DNA of 64,000 bases from contig CM019701.1 in NCBI GenBank assembly GCA_009760885.1, positions 20,576,630 through 20,640,629 on the forward strand. Direction: 5' to 3'. Shown here in pieces: positions 44,460-56,767 of this stretch. This DNA comes from Achatina immaculata. Lineage: Eukaryota > Mollusca > Gastropoda > Stylommatophora > Achatinidae. The position numbers and the translations under genes were made by a program. The stretch's first letter is position 1. Each line of letters begins with the position of its first letter. The notes beneath the pieces are model-generated. The model searched no databases and was not told where the DNA came from. It was given only the letters and a program-made list of their open reading frames with translations.

Positions 44460-46753
44460 CTGGAACAGAGAAAGCAATATTTACGCTGCCAACGTAGGTT
44501 GTGTTCTTCTAGTAAAGTTTTGCTTCGCTTCTTGTTAGTGTTCAGGATGATGTAGTTTGTTATGGAAGTATTTCTACACATTTACTTATTGTTAAGTGAA
44601 GATAAATGTTTTTTTGGTTTTCTGGTTTGCAAAAGCTAAATTTGCCGGGTTCCGAGTTATATGTCTTATTTCGCTTACTGTACCATCACAGAAATCGATA
44701 AATTGCGTGCGAGTACCCTGAAGGTAAGTTAGGCGATTTTCTTTCGTTTCTCTAGAGGACTCTAAGCTTCTTACAAAGTTCCACCATCACAGGAAAAGCC
44801 TACCCTTTCCCTGTTGTCTATGTACCAGAGAATAACCTCCATATATTAAGTTGCTTTATTCTGAGCATTAAATTAGATATAATAAATACATTTTCACTAC
44901 AAAATATTCACTTCATCTTCTCGGAATCGACACATATTTCGCTTTCACGATATAAAAATATAATACTAAAGGATCGACAAATGAAGTGCTGATAATTAAA
45001 TCATATAACATGTAACCTCTTCAAAATTTTCCACATACTTCCTGAAAAAGAAATCAATATGCTTTTATTCTCTATGTTTCTAAAATGGAACATTATAAAG
45101 TGGTGTTTCAATGATATTTTTAACATTATTCTTAAACTGGAAATAAAAGCTTTATATAATAGAAAAATCTATTTGTTTATGCACACGACTAATTATTTAT
45201 TTACATGTCTATGCGATTCTGGAAGGGATATTCTGATATTTCTGAAGGTACTTGAAAAGATATTTTTAAAAGGCACTTTTTCCATACAAGCACATGACTG
45301 CCTCAAACTTTTCTGTTGCATGCGTTAAGCATTTATAGCCAGTTCAGATAGTTAGACTGGTTTTTCATGCCCACGAAATGGAAGATGAACGAATGACAAA
45401 AAATTTGCAAACCTCACAATAGACTGACCAGCGGGGTTAGAACGGAAGTAGTGAAAAGACCTGATTCGAAATATCTTTTAGCAACTGTCGCTTCTAATAT
45501 TTGATTTCGGTCTTTCACGGCCAAATGTGCTCATATGAGGATTGTCTGAATATTTGATTTAGCAACGTTACGTCCTTTCTGCTGTTCTTTTGCAGGTTAT
45601 TGTTCTTAATAGTCACTCTTTCACACACATCTTATAGGCTTTCATAAGCTGTTAAATAGGCAATGTGTCTACAGTGTTCATCGTTTCCCTCGCGAAGACT
45701 TATTTGTCTGCACCAACCATGATTTTAATATTCCCCACTGAACGTAATCACCACTGACAGGAGTTTGCCTGGTCAATATTGTGTGGCTATCATATTTGGT
45801 GAAAGCGAAAGTACACACATGATGGAGGAAAATATGAATAAATTAGCATTACAAATTGTGACGTAGACAGACATCCCACTTCTAGGTAGCAAAACAAAAA
45901 GTAAAATGCGATTAAAAGCTATGTTTCATTGCTAACAAATGAATCAGGACACATTTTCAGACTTTTAAAAATATAACCATTAAACTAGTACATTTGGAGC
46001 ATATAAAATAGAATTATTTAGTATTAAATTGCCCACGAACTCTCAGAATTCTTTCAAGTTTTATTACTCTTACAGTAAAAATGTAAAAACACCTGTACAT
46101 TCTGAGGACAACCATTCCTATATCGAGAGGCGATCAACAGCCTTCTATACATAACTGTGAGCAATATGGAGCTCACCATTCAGTGACTAAACCCTTTCTG
46201 TCCATATCTTGTAACTTAGTATGAACATTGATGCTAATCTGCACAGAATTAATTTTCTAAACGTAACTTTAACTTTTTAACCATTTACAGTCACATATTG
46301 AGTCACATATCTGCCGTCTCTCCTATTAAATCATTAAATTCTATTAGCTTTAATGTGGAACGAATATTCTAGTTAATATGGCTATAAGCTTCAAATCTAG
46401 TCTGTTGAAGGCATGTGCAGATAACGAGGAGGATTAAAAAATAACCGCAAACCAAGGTATGTAATCATTAAAATACATGTTACATGAAAAGACTTTGGCT
46501 CATATTCGAGTCTTTTCGTATATATATTTAAATGGTTACGCCTCTTTGATTTGCTGTTATTTTTGACTCATCCTCGTAGTTAAAAAAATTGTCCTATGTA
46601 ATTCATTTTGTACTTTATCATTCAGAAATCGAAAGTGCAATCACATTATTAGCATGTTTTGTTCTGGCACTGGAATATTTTGGATCATAAAATTTTGAAT
46701 GGCAGTCATATGATCTAAAGCTCTGAACATGTATAACTGTGTAAAAACAAAAT
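44460..46753. other. Intron 2 segment, unassigned
   Basis: 2.3 kb of AT-rich sequence with no recognised repeat. The open frame 45059-45328 has no motif. A short perfect inverted repeat GAAAAGACT/AGTCTTTTC lies at about 46488-46518. Confidence 0.4.
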
Positions 46754-47104
46754 GTATGAGGGTGAATCAAAAGAAAGTTAGAAAAAGATGAATACAATTT
46801 CCGAAAGAACAGAGAGAAATCTCCTAGCAGTGCCTTCTGCTAGCATGAATGTCAGTGTCGCTAGTAACCAGATAGCGACACCATCTCTAATCAGAAAGTG
46901 GAGGATAGTGCATGCCAAGATGGAGAATATATTGCAAACATACTCAAAGGAAGAAGTGCGTTATACTATCCGAATTTTGTCTGCCAAAAGTTTGAACTCT
47001 TGGGACAAGTACCGTGAAATATCTACAGTGTGCGGTGATAAGGCATGTGCAAGACTTAATTCTACAACTAGGTTGGAATCCATGTGCAAGACTATAAGTG
47101 CATG
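46754..47104 (+). pseudogene. Mariner/Tc1-like 5' remnant
   Basis: Begins with TATGAGGGTGAATCAAAAGA, a terminal-repeat-like sequence, followed by an open frame (46788-47108) containing YSKEEVRYTIRILSAKSLNS, which resembles the N-terminal DNA-binding region of a mariner transposase. No catalytic region and no second terminus found. Confidence 0.4.
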
Positions 47105-47375
47105 TTAAAGGATGACGGAAATCGCTTCTTCTTCTTGTCTGCAATAGTTATCATCTTGACATGCGCTATTCTCGGCCAGCTGCTCAGTACCGGCAGCGCT
47201 GTCAGCTTACTGACGTCTCTGACCTTGGTACTAGGAGATGACATTACTAAGGGATTTCTATCTGTTCTTTCGAAAATTTTACTCCCTTTTTCTAGTTTTC
47301 ATTTCATTCACCCTCATAGGTTTCTAAACTATGCGAGCACAGACATCAGATTTTGACGGTTTGTTTTTGAAAAAT

Positions 47376-47627
47376 AGTAAAAGTAAAAGTAAAGACAGTC
47401 CCATAGCATTTCAAATGCCGTAGGGGGTGAAGCGTTAGAGACCTCATTATGCTGGGTCATCAGCGTATGAGGTAGGGTGACCAGTTCCTTTCCTCGCTGC
47501 CTTTACTTCCCAGATTTTCTCTGGTACCCATTTTACGAGGCTGGGTCGACCTCAGGGCCGTATTGGTCGGAAAAAAAATCCCGCTCAGCTGGGGATTCGA
47601 ACCCTCGACCATTTGGTTGCTAGACGA
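47376..47627 (-). mobile_element. SINE family 2 (tRNA-derived)
   Basis: Flanked by a perfect 13-bp duplication GTTTTTGAAAAAT (47363-47375 and 47628-47640). On the minus strand a canonical B box GGGTTCGAATCCCC sits near the 5' end and the element ends in a (TTTAC)n tail. The A-box half of the tRNA head is mostly missing. Confidence 0.8.
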
Positions 47628-47697
47628 GTTTTTGAAAAATTTTGAAAAATGCATTGAAAATTACCCGCTTTCTCTCGCTTTTATACACCCAAAACTC

Positions 47698-47975
47698 CAG
47701 CGCTGTCTCATTATGATTCTTATATCTTATCTTATGTCCTTCCCGTGCCGTTAAACGTCACATAGGGCTCGCAAAGTAGTTCGCCAATTTTTCCTGTCTT
47801 CGGCGAGTCTTTCAACCTCATCAAAGGATTTTATGTCTGTTAATTTGGCCTCACTTAACAATGTCCTGTTCAGAGTTTCACGCAGTCTGCCTCTTTTTCT
47901 TTGGCCTGTTGTGTTCCACTTGATAGCTTGTTTTGAGATTCTCTGATCATTTCTTCTCATCAAGTGACCAACATA
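47698..47975 (-). pseudogene. LINE family A, 3' fragment
   Basis: Open frame 47751-47963 (MMRRNDQRISKQAIKWNTTG ... RTTLRALCDV) matches the C-terminus of the family A reverse transcriptase. The 3' end shows ATAAGATA-type tail repeats. Severely 5' truncated. Confidence 0.85.
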
Positions 47976-48095
47976 TTATGATTATTTTATGATTATATTA
48001 TTATTATATGATTATTTATAATTATTTTATAATAATAATAATATTATTATTATTATATTATTTCATTATGATTATTTTAATAAAATTGTTTCGGG
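47976..48095. repeat. AT-rich simple repeat (ATTATT-type)
   Basis: Imprecise TTATTATGATTATT repetition directly at the 5' truncation point of the LINE A fragment. Confidence 0.8.
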
Positions 48096-48133
48096 TGTTC
48101 TTGTTGCATTTTATTTAACTGCACTATATGTTT

Positions 48134-48390
48134 CGGGTGTCTGAGTGGCGAAGTGGTTAGTGCAATGGTATCTCGTAGCGAAGCTCTGTGGTTGGAATAC
48201 GGCCTGGGCACCCCAGTCACACAGCTGTAGAAATGAATACCCGTCTTCTTCTGGAGTTGGGGAAGGAAAGGCGACCAGGCGTGATACTGACCATATCAGC
48301 CTCTAGTGTGCTGACAAGTCAAGGAAAACATGGGCACCAACACCATATCCCTATGTGCCTCTAAGGCATGACAGGATTACCTTCACCTTT
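48134..48390 (+). mobile_element. SINE family 1 (tRNA-derived, full length)
   Basis: Flanked by the 11-bp duplication ACTATATGTTT (48123-48133 and 48391-48401). The head carries an A-box-like TGGCGAAGTGGTTAG and a degenerate B box (GGTTGGAATAC). The body is shared with 11755-11972, and the tail is TTACCTT-like. Length 257 bp. Confidence 0.85.
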
Positions 48391-48401
48391 ACTATATGTT
48401 T

Positions 48402-49254
48402 AGACAAAAACACTGACAGTTAACATGGACAGAGCCTTTAAAATACTGACTGTACCAAATACGGAAGTTTAATAACCCCTCAACTGTGTCAAGGTGTTGA
48501 AGATACGGACAGGTACTTTTTGCAGTATTGTAGAATCTGTCATTCTGAATCAGTACTCAAAAACATGAGAGCTTAATATTGATGAACAAGAAAAATATTC
48601 CTTTTCTAGAATAAAAACACAGCCTAATTCTGCTGCCAAAACATACTACAGTCATGTTCCACATGTAATGACAGTTCCTGGAACCTGTCCACGAATAGCT
48701 TTAATAAGCTGTAAGTACTACCCAGAAAGTTTACTTATGTCAAGTTTATGTCACAACCATTGCTTCTATTTTCTGTGTCAAAGCTATAAGGAACATATAT
48801 GTAACCAGAATGTCCAGTTCTAGCCTGTTACGACAATGTTTCAAACATTGTGTAGATCTTAACTGGCCTGCTTTATTGACGATATTTAGGTCAACACTGT
48901 GGCCACAGTGACTAAATATCAGCAATACACGGCATCGAAAGAGGCGCACATCGTTTAGTGTTCAGTCCAGAATTCAGTATGGTATTAGGAGTTTAAAAGT
49001 CGATAAATACCGTTCACAGTTCCAATGTAAACTTTTGTGTGAAACAAAAGCACAGCAGACTCTAGAAGTATGCTTGTACATGTCGCAGTAAGTATCGATG
49101 TGGAAGTGTTAGGTGTACCAGCTGAGAAAAGCAAGTGACAGGCTTGAGGAAAGTTAGTGTAGCTAGTTTTTCTCTCCATGTTATAAAATACCTCCAGGTT
49201 GAAACATGTCCGAGCTCCACTACATCTTGATCTAATTATTTTATTTTTCCGCAC
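48402..49254. other. Unassigned intronic sequence
   Basis: Nothing recognised. Confidence 0.4.
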
Positions 49255-49785
49255 TACAATGCTCTCTCTTCAGAAAGTAAAACAACTAGAGAATGTGTGG
49301 AGGGGAAGAGACAGAACTACAAAAATAAGATTTGTAAGGACATGCAACTTTCTCATCGCAACATATGCATGTGAGACATGGACACTTAACAAAACAGCTG
49401 AGAAACACATAAATGCCTTTGAATGTAAATGCTACAGAAGAGTTATTCAAATATCATGGACACAAAAAAGAACAAATATATCCATACTACAAGAACTCAA
49501 TATTGAGGAAGGTTGGCTAGTAAGGAAGATTAAACAGAGAGAACTTAAATATTCTGGAAATATTAAATGCCATGATAATTTAGAGAAGACAGTCTTGGAA
49601 GGGTATTAAATGGGAAAAAGAAAGAGAGGAAGACCAAGGTGAAGATGGTTGCAAGACATTCGTTGATGATCTCCGAATGGACGCATCAGCAGCAGGGCAT
49701 CTTGCCTACAACCGAAAGGCCTACAGGAGAGCTGTTAGAGATGCAAAGTTCCACAAGGGACATGCAAATGAGTGACTGACATACT
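49255..49785 (+). pseudogene. LINE family D, 3' third
   Basis: Open frame 49199-49609 covers QKVKQLENVWRGRDRTTKIR, CETWTLNKTAEKHINAFECK and ILQELNIEEGWLVRKIKQRE. The frame breaks at 49607. The 3' terminus is CATGCAAATGAG followed by TGAC repeats. Confidence 0.8.
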
Positions 49786-50518
49786 GTTACCAGAACATTG
49801 TTACTTCATTCCAAATGATTTTACCTACTGAACGAATGATCAGAAAAGTCAGTCTCGCGCATCAAATAAAAATTCTGAATAATAACTGAACAACAACACT
49901 TATTTTTCTGTTTACTATTCTCCTCTTTTGAAAGATGTTGCCCTATTTCTCATAATCTGCCATTCTTCTAGGAAAAGTATCAACATCATCATCATCATGT
50001 GCTGTGCCGACTGGCGTTGGCTATTATGCTTCTTCAGAGTATCCGATCCTTCATGTAGGCCATCAGTTCAGTTGGTGATTTCCTCTCATACCATCCCGTC
50101 AGACTGTCCAGTATCATTTCTCTTGGTCTTTCTCTTAATCTTTTTCCTTCTATTTTTCTTGTTGTTATAATATTTTCAATGCCCCCTCTTCTCATTGCAT
50201 GTCCTATGAAAGTACATTGTCTCTCTCTTATCTTTTTCACAAGGTTTTTGTCTCTCCAGCTCTTCTCCTACATTCTTCATTAGTTAGTTTTGCTGTCTAG
50301 GGGATTCGCAACATTCTTCTAATAAACCACATTTCTGCTGCTTCCAATGATTTTTGTGCAGACTTGCCTATTGTCAATGATTCACTTCCATATAACAAGA
50401 TAGGTTCAATATAGCATTTTAGGACTCGTTTTCTAACATTCATTGATAAAGATGTGTTAGCTAATATGTTTCTCATTCTCTGAAATGCAGTCTTTGCTTG
50501 GCCTATTCTGTTCCTAAT

Positions 50519-51034
50519 TTATGTTCTGCATTTCCCATCCGAAGTTATTACTGCTCCAAGGTATTTGAATTTCTGCACCTGCTTTAGAATAGTTCCGTTT
50601 AATTTAGTATTGCATGCTGGTGGATTCTGTTTCTTAGATATAACCATAGTCTCTGTCTTTTTGATGTTCAAAGTAAGGCCTTTCTGTTCACTTTCTTTGG
50701 CAACTTTATCCAAGAGATTTTGCAGGTCTTGTTGGTTCTCAGCTATCAGTACTGTGTCGTCAGCATACAGAAGGTTGTTAATATTGTATCCTCCAATTTT
50801 TATGCCTGTTTCTGTGATGACTGTTCTTAGAATATTCTCGCTATACAGAGAAAAAAGGTCTGGAGATAGTACACATCCTTGTCGCACCCCTTGTTTTATA
50901 GGTTGATATTTTCCAGTTCTATTTTCAACTCGAACTGCTGCTTCTTGCTGCCAGTATAGATGTTTTACAATCCTCAGGGCTTTGCCGTCTATATTGATGT
51001 CTTCAAGCATTTTAATAACTTCATTATGTTTCAT
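50519..51034 (-). pseudogene. LINE E copy 2, RT palm and thumb (after frameshift)
   Basis: 171 open codons: HNEVIKMLEDINIDGKALRI, QGVRQGCVLSPDLFSLYSEN, LLYADDTVLIAENQQDL (both active-site Asp present) and KFKYLGAVITSDGKCR. It follows the 421-codon frame after a 4-bp insertion. A premature TAA at the end (near 50520) precedes the C-terminal region. Confidence 0.85.
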
Positions 51035-52289
51035 TCACCTTGTCAAATGCCTTGGTGTAATCAATGAAGCATAAATAGAGGTCTTTCTGTACTTCTAAAG
51101 CTCTTTCTGTTAGTGTTCGTAAAACATAAATGGCATTGTGTGTTCCCTTTCCTTCAACAAATCCAAACTGTTCATCTGCTATTTCCATTTTTATCTTTTT
51201 CCTTGTTCTTCTCATAATTATTCTCAGAAGTAGCTTCGTTATGTGACATGAGAGGCTGATAGTCCGGTGGTCGTCACATTCTTTTGCACCTGGTTTCTTT
51301 GGTAGTGCTCTAAACGTGGATTTAATCAGGTCACTGGGAATATAACCACTGTTGTAAATGTCATTCAGTAACTTGGTTATTATTTTTATTCCTGTCTCCT
51401 CTAGTGCCTCTATTTCTTCTATTGTTATATTATCAGGCCCAGTCGCTTTTCCTTTCTTCATGTGTTTGATGGCATCTATGATTTCATCTTCAAGTATTGG
51501 TGGTCCCTCACAGTTTTCAGTATATGGTGTTAATTCTGGTCTTTTTCCTCCATATAGCTCACCGATATACTCTGTCCACATGTCCACAATGTCTTCTTTT
51601 CCAATTAACATTTTACTTTCTTTCCATTTCAGGCATCCTGTGGTATATTTTGTTTTCCTGCCTGTGAGTTCATTAATTCGTTTGTGCATGTTTTTGCTGT
51701 CTTTAATATGAGAGTCCTCTATCTGCCTGCACTGCTCATTTAACCACACTTCTTTTGCTTCTCTGCATTTGCGTCTTATTTCTTTATTTATCTTGTTATA
51801 TTTTTCCTCGTTATTTTTACTCCTCCTCCTCTTGTCCATCAGTCCTAACATGTCGTCTGTCATCCATTTATTTTTAGGGGCTTCTTTTTTTGGTGGTATT
51901 ATCTCCTTAACAGTTTGGTGGATAGAATCTCTTAACATTTCCCATTGTTCATCTATACTATTTATCTTTGCTATTGCATTGTATCTATTTGTTATAATAA
52001 CTTTGTATTGTTCTCGCAGTTCTTGGTCATTTTTAAGAAGTTCTGCATTCAGTTTGATGTTTCTCACTTTTATGCCTGCTTTCTTTAGTTTTATTCTAAC
52101 TTTTCCACAGAGTGGATCATGGTCACTATTGCAGTCAGCTCCTGGCATGGTTTTTGTTGTCAGTAATGCATTGCGGAATCGTTTGTTGATTAATATGTAG
52201 TCTGTCTGGTTAAAAGTCTTTTTGTCTGGGCTGCACCACGTTGCCAGTCTTCGAGGATGTTGTTTAAACCAGGTGTTTCCTACAACCAT
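51024..52289 (-). CDS. LINE E copy 2, endonuclease end, linker and RT start
   Basis: 421 uninterrupted codons. Endonuclease end: NTWFKQHPRRLATWCSPDKK, DYILINKRFRNALL, ADCNSDHDPLCGKVRIK. A charged linker is followed by RT entry HMKKGKATGPDNITIEEIEA, DDHRTISLSCHITKLLLRII, DEQFGFVEGKGTHNAIYVLR and the catalytic CFIDYTKAFDKV. The frame ends three residues later at a stop created by an inserted ATGA. The endonuclease N-terminus is intact but inverted at 52667-53318, so no complete protein can be made. Confidence 0.85.
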   Translation of the reverse strand: MVVGNTWFKQHPRRLATWCSPDKKTFNQTDYILINKRFRNALLTTKTMPGADCNSDHDPLCGKVRIKLKKAGIKVRNIKLNAELLKNDQELREQYKVIITNRYNAIAKINSIDEQWEMLRDSIHQTVKEIIPPKKEAPKNKWMTDDMLGLMDKRRRSKNNEEKYNKINKEIRRKCREAKEVWLNEQCRQIEDSHIKDSKNMHKRINELTGRKTKYTTGCLKWKESKMLIGKEDIVDMWTEYIGELYGGKRPELTPYTENCEGPPILEDEIIDAIKHMKKGKATGPDNITIEEIEALEETGIKIITKLLNDIYNSGYIPSDLIKSTFRALPKKPGAKECDDHRTISLSCHITKLLLRIIMRRTRKKIKMEIADEQFGFVEGKGTHNAIYVLRTLTERALEVQKDLYLCFIDYTKAFDKVNET

Positions 52290-52318
52290 GCTGTGTATTC
52301 TTGCCCATTTAATTAAAG

Positions 52319-53318
52319 TGTAAAGTTGGGGCGACCATCCCCAACCCAGCGCGTCACAGGTGGCGGATGGTGAAAGTCCTCCAGATATGGAGGATCCCTG
52401 TGAATATTGAGTTGTCCAAATAAGCAGGCTCGGACCAACTGGCGGTAGACTCAGAGAGCGAGGTGGGGTAGTAGGTGGCTCTACTACTCCTATAAAGTGC
52501 CTCAGGTGCTCAGTGAAGGGAATACCAGGCGGGTCTGAGGCGCCTTAAAACCTTTCGCTCCCGCTGCCGTGCGGGTAGGACAGGAAGTCCAAAGGCTAGC
52601 GGAGAGTCCGTACATAAACCGACAGAAGGCAACGGGAAACCACTGTTGTAGTTCCCAAGAATAGTTATGCTTGAACAGAATAATCGATTCATCATGAACA
52701 ACGTTAATGGATGTTCCTCTGGAACAGCCTCGTCCGGTAGGGCAGCTCACGAGCCACAGGTGAGGCCAGATCGTCATCAAGCTACTGGTGGCAAAACTAA
52801 CAAGTTCAAAATAGCAACATGGAATGTTAGAACTTTATTCCAGGCTGGAAAATTAGAAAATGTAAAGATGGAAATGGAAAGGATGAAGATCAACATATTA
52901 GGAATGAGTGAAGTTAGATGGACAGGTGCAGGGAAGATAAAATCAGATAAATATACAATAATATATTCAGGAAGTGAGAAACATGAACGAGGAGTAGGAA
53001 TTATATTTGATGAACAAACGGCAAGGACAACTGTAGGATATTTGAACATCTCGGACCGAGTCCTGCTAGCCCAACTGAAAGGACAACCAACAAACATAAA
53101 TATTATACAAGTGTACGCTCCAACATCTGAAAGCTCTGAAGAAGATGTACAGCTATTTTATAATGACATAGAGACAGCACTAAAACACACAAAGTCACAT
53201 GAAGTTACCATAGTCATGGGAGATTTTAATGTCAAAGTTGGTAAAGGAAGAACTTCAGACATCGTTGGTGATTATGGACTGGGGGAGAGGAATGACAGAG
53301 GTTATAAATTAATTGAAA
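52319..53318 (+). mobile_element. LINE family E, copy 2, inverted 5' part
   Basis: Carries the complete leader (with the same stem-loops as copy 1 at 52325-52402) and the endonuclease from ATG at 52667/52697 to GERNDRGYKLIE at 53313, with no stops. It faces away from the 3' part, as expected after twin-primed reverse transcription. The frame then runs into host sequence. Confidence 0.85.
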
Positions 53319-53328
53319 GGAGAAGTAT

Positions 53329-54589
53329 ATGTATATATATATACTTCTACAACAGTTATACATACTTTATAACTGACTGAGTGACTGAATTACTGACTAA
53401 TGAATGGTTGTAATCAGTTCCTGAAACACGCCTGAGCCACCTTAACTATTCGTACTGAATGGAGTTGTGCATTGATCACATTGCAGGATCTCAGAGATTG
53501 TTACTTTGTCGTGTCATTTGGCAGTTATTATTAATTAAATTTGGCAAAAGATGAATAACCATAAACTTAATCATGGTTTTGAAATAATAACCTGTCTTAT
53601 CTCTTGTCAGCAAGTTTTTTGATAACATTTCCTTTTTTTAAAATTTCTTTTATATTTTTGTACTATCTTCTTTGTTTTCACTGTCTACTATGCAGTATAT
53701 CTTCACATTTTCCCACTGAAAGGTTCCTTACTTAATACATTCTCCAATCATTTAGATCATCCACAGAAATGCAGTTTTAAAGATTATCAAAGGAAGGCAT
53801 GTAAGACGCCTCTACTTATATTCACTTTGTCAACAGATTTGAATTTACGCATTGAGTTTAGACATTCTAGCTCGAAATACACAAAATATCAGTTACTTCT
53901 AACTAGACCTAATAGTTTCTCCCTGAAGACAATATAATCAGAAATGTTTTCTATGTCACTATTTTATAATGCTAAGAAACAGACTGAAAAAAACACCCTA
54001 TAATAAGTAGCAAAAACTAAACAGTAAAGCTAAAAAAGAATGAAAAAGGAAAACAGAAGTAAGAGAACATTATTTACTCATCACACCATGCATACACAAT
54101 CACTCACACACACACATACACAGAAAAAGACTGGGACAAACAGCACATGAGAAATCCATCATATTTGTTACTCATTCAGAAAACTATTATCTCATCTGAC
54201 GAGTAGTTTAACTCAAAACAAAGGTAAACATGCTCTTTTTAACCATTATGCATCATTATAACGCTACAGTTGTTCACAGCCAGTAAATTCTGACAAACTA
54301 ACCAAATGTGGGCTGAAAGTCACTAATCACTGGATTACTTCATGGGCATCTATAGCTGTGACAAGTATGTGCACAGTGCGTCCAACACTGAGAACGTTTT
54401 CATTTAGTTCACTCTTCAATTTTGCCCGTACCATTTCATCGTACTCCAGCAAACCTCTTAGGATTGTCGCTGCAGAACGCAATACATTTATGTTTATCAA
54501 TCTTGTTCTCTTCATTAGAAGAGAATGCATTAGCATTAACACAGTAATTGCTTATTTAAGAGGCAGTTTCACTTTTTAAATAACTCAGG
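53329..54589. other. Unassigned intronic sequence
   Basis: The open frame at 54327-54542 (minus; ILRGLLEYDEMVRAKLKSEL) looks protein-like but matches no family I can name and has no clear splice signals. (CA)n near 54106-54122. Confidence 0.35.
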
Positions 54590-54725
54590 TTAAGCACTTT
54601 TAAAGTCACACCATTTTTAGAACTCAAGTACTGAACAATCAATGGGAACATTTTCTCGATATCATGGTTAATAGTGCCAGTCGCAATACCAAAATGGTGG
54701 GCATTTGCTAAATCATCACATAACT
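54590..54725 (-). pseudogene. Possible hAT-like transposase relic
   Basis: The minus strand reads HDIEKMFPLIVQYLSSKNGV then TLKVLN, reminiscent of the 'FPLVVRYF...G' segment of hAT-related transposases. Too short to be certain. Confidence 0.25.
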
Positions 54726-54768
54726 GTTTAGTAGTGTCATGAGATAACTGAGGCAGGGGGCAGGAATC

Positions 54769-54953
54769 AGGGCAAAAGTGATAGCTGTAGAAGTAGGTGC
54801 AAGAGGATTCGTAGCAACATCAGCATATGACCTATGTAAGCAACTGGGCATAAAGGGACAAGCAAGAGCAAGGGCATTGAGAAGCCTTTCAGAAACAGCA
54901 GAAAAGACCTCATGCTGGCTGTGGAGTATGCGAAACAAGCATTGGGAATATAA
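54769..54953 (+). pseudogene. C-terminal end of a distinct LINE polyprotein
   Basis: AGIRAKVIAVEVGARGFVAT, then LCKQLGIKGQARARALRSLS and AEKTSCWLWSMRN before a stop at 54951. The VEVGxRGF...AxRSLS.xAExxSxWLW pattern is known from the C-termini of some non-LTR retrotransposons not otherwise present here. Confidence 0.55.
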
Positions 54954-54979
54954 GTAATTTCATTTGCCACAGCCAATAC

Positions 54980-55175
54980 CAGTCCTCCGTAGCTAAATCG
55001 CTAAAGACGCACTTCAAAATAGTGCAGGGTTCAATTCCGGGACCGGAAAAAAAAGCAACAACTCACAAGACCTCTGGGAGTCATGACCCAGAGGGGCCCA
55101 CCCCCCTTAGAGTGTCAGGAGTTTAATAGGGCCGAAACACTTGTCTGAGGGGGGGGGGTACTTTCTCTGATGATC
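54980..55175 (+). repeat. tRNA-like segment and LINE 3' untranslated remnant
   Basis: TCCTCCGTAGCTAAATCGCT has an A-box-like start and GGTTCAATTCC is a good B box 40 bases later. A GC-rich stretch with 'cccagaggggccc' and a G9 run follows. It could be a SINE head or the 3' region of the preceding LINE. Confidence 0.35.
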
Positions 55176-55554
55176 TGAAGGAGTTGTGTTGTTGTTCCGC
55201 TTCCTGCATATTTATCATTACTGTTGTTTTACTTCTCTCCAATTCCACATATTTTGCTGTTTTGGAATCATTAATAATTTAGAATTTAACCTTTAGAATT
55301 TAGTATCCATTGAATTGAACGATATACGATGTTTAATTGTGTGACAGCATATTGTCTGTTCCGCCGCTTGTACTGATTTTTCCTGTTTCGAAGATTTGGG
55401 CACAAAATAACTGACTAGTCTTTTAGAAGTGTATTTCCAGAATACAAGTTTGATTTATGCTGTTCTTTTGCTATGTAATCTTTTATATCCGCTCTTCTAC
55501 CATGCGCAATGGCAATGTAACACACATTTTACATTCTGATTTTTTTCATATATA
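55176..55554. other. Unassigned intronic sequence
   Basis: Nothing recognised except (AT)n at 55549-55568. Confidence 0.4.
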
Positions 55555-55862
55555 TATATATATATATCCTTCAAGGTCTGCAGAGGTTGTTTATACCTTT
55601 GTTTTACTGTTCGCAATTCTTTATAGAATTCCTTGCTTTTCTTATTCTGATGGCATGTCTGCATCTCACTTACCATGTCTTTCATATATTGTCGTTTATG
55701 TTGATGAATACCTTTTTGAGTTTCTTTATTCTGAATTTTTCTTCATTGTCTTCTCTTTTGAACCATCTCTATTTATTACTGAGCTTTTATTTAATTTATT
55801 ATAAAAATATTTCTTCAATCTGAGTTTTAATTTAGCTCCAACAAGATAATGGTCGTTGCTGC
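55555..55862 (-). pseudogene. LINE family C copy 3, inverted 5' segment
   Basis: The minus strand carries the SDH-type end of the endonuclease ('...atTIILLELKLRLK', degraded) and the linker ending KELRTVKQRYKQPLQTLKD. It is oriented opposite to the RT that begins at 55880. Confidence 0.65.
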
Positions 55863-55879
55863 ATTCACCCCCTCTGTGA

Positions 55880-56726
55880 CTCTGAAACAACAAAGCAATT
55901 GATTCTGATGGAATTGCTGCAGAACTTATTAAAGAAGGAGGTCTAAATCTACATGAAGAGATATGTGCACTAATACAACAAATATGGAGAGAAGAAAAAC
56001 TCCATAGTTAATGGAGAGAGTCATTACGGATCCCAGTATAAAAAAAGGTGATAAGAGCAAGTGTGAAAACTACAAACAAGCTACGAAATACTATCTATTA
56101 TACTTTTAAATACATTAAAACCATACAGCGAGAACATACTGGAAGACTTTCAAGCAGGTTTTAGGAAGAATAGGTCAACCATAGACCAAATATTTTATGT
56201 ATATCAAAGAGTAGAAAAGTACTGATAATATGGAAAAGAAGTACATAATATCTTCATTGACTTCAAGAAAGCATATGACAGCATAGATAGGTGCATCTTA
56301 TGGAAAATTATGAAAGAATTTGAGATACCTAATAAATTAATCAATCTGACCAGAATATGCATAGAGGATACATAAAATATAGTAATATATAAAGGAGGAA
56401 ACTCTGAACACTTCTATATAAGAACTGGTTTAAAACAAGGTGATGCATTATATCCATTACTATTCAATCTAGTACTAGAAAAGGTAATCAGAAAAGTGAA
56501 AGAAGAAGGCAGTACAGAAGAACAAGCTAAAATACTAGGATACGCTGATGATATCGACCTGGTGGGGGAAACTTTACGAGAAGTCATCAATACCTGCATA
56601 CACCTGAGAGATGTAGCACTAAAAGTGCCAATGAGACAGAGTATATGAAGATATCAGGAGACTAGAGGCAGAATGATCCAGATCACATAAATGTTGGAGA
56701 GATGATTATTAGGAAAGCAGAAACAT

Positions 56727-56767
<41 letters not shown>

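Larger units (their letters stand above)
49981..52316 (-). mobile_element. LINE family E, copy 2, direct 3' part
   Basis: Minus-strand portion of a full-length E insertion (49981-53318), flanked by a 10-bp target duplication with one mismatch (GGAAAAGTAT at 49971-49980 and GGAGAAGTAT at 53319-53328). The 3' end has the (GAT)n tail. The break with the inverted part lies at an AATTAA sequence shared by both sides. Confidence 0.85.

Noticed and set aside
54327..54542. Possible host exon on the minus strand
   Set aside because: The sequence looks protein-like, but there are no convincing splice sites and it does not fit the doublecortin frame.
55125..55180. Hammerhead ribozyme (GAAAC, GTC and CTGATGA in order)
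   Set aside because: The first stem starts with a mismatch and the second stem cannot form with a G-C closing pair.
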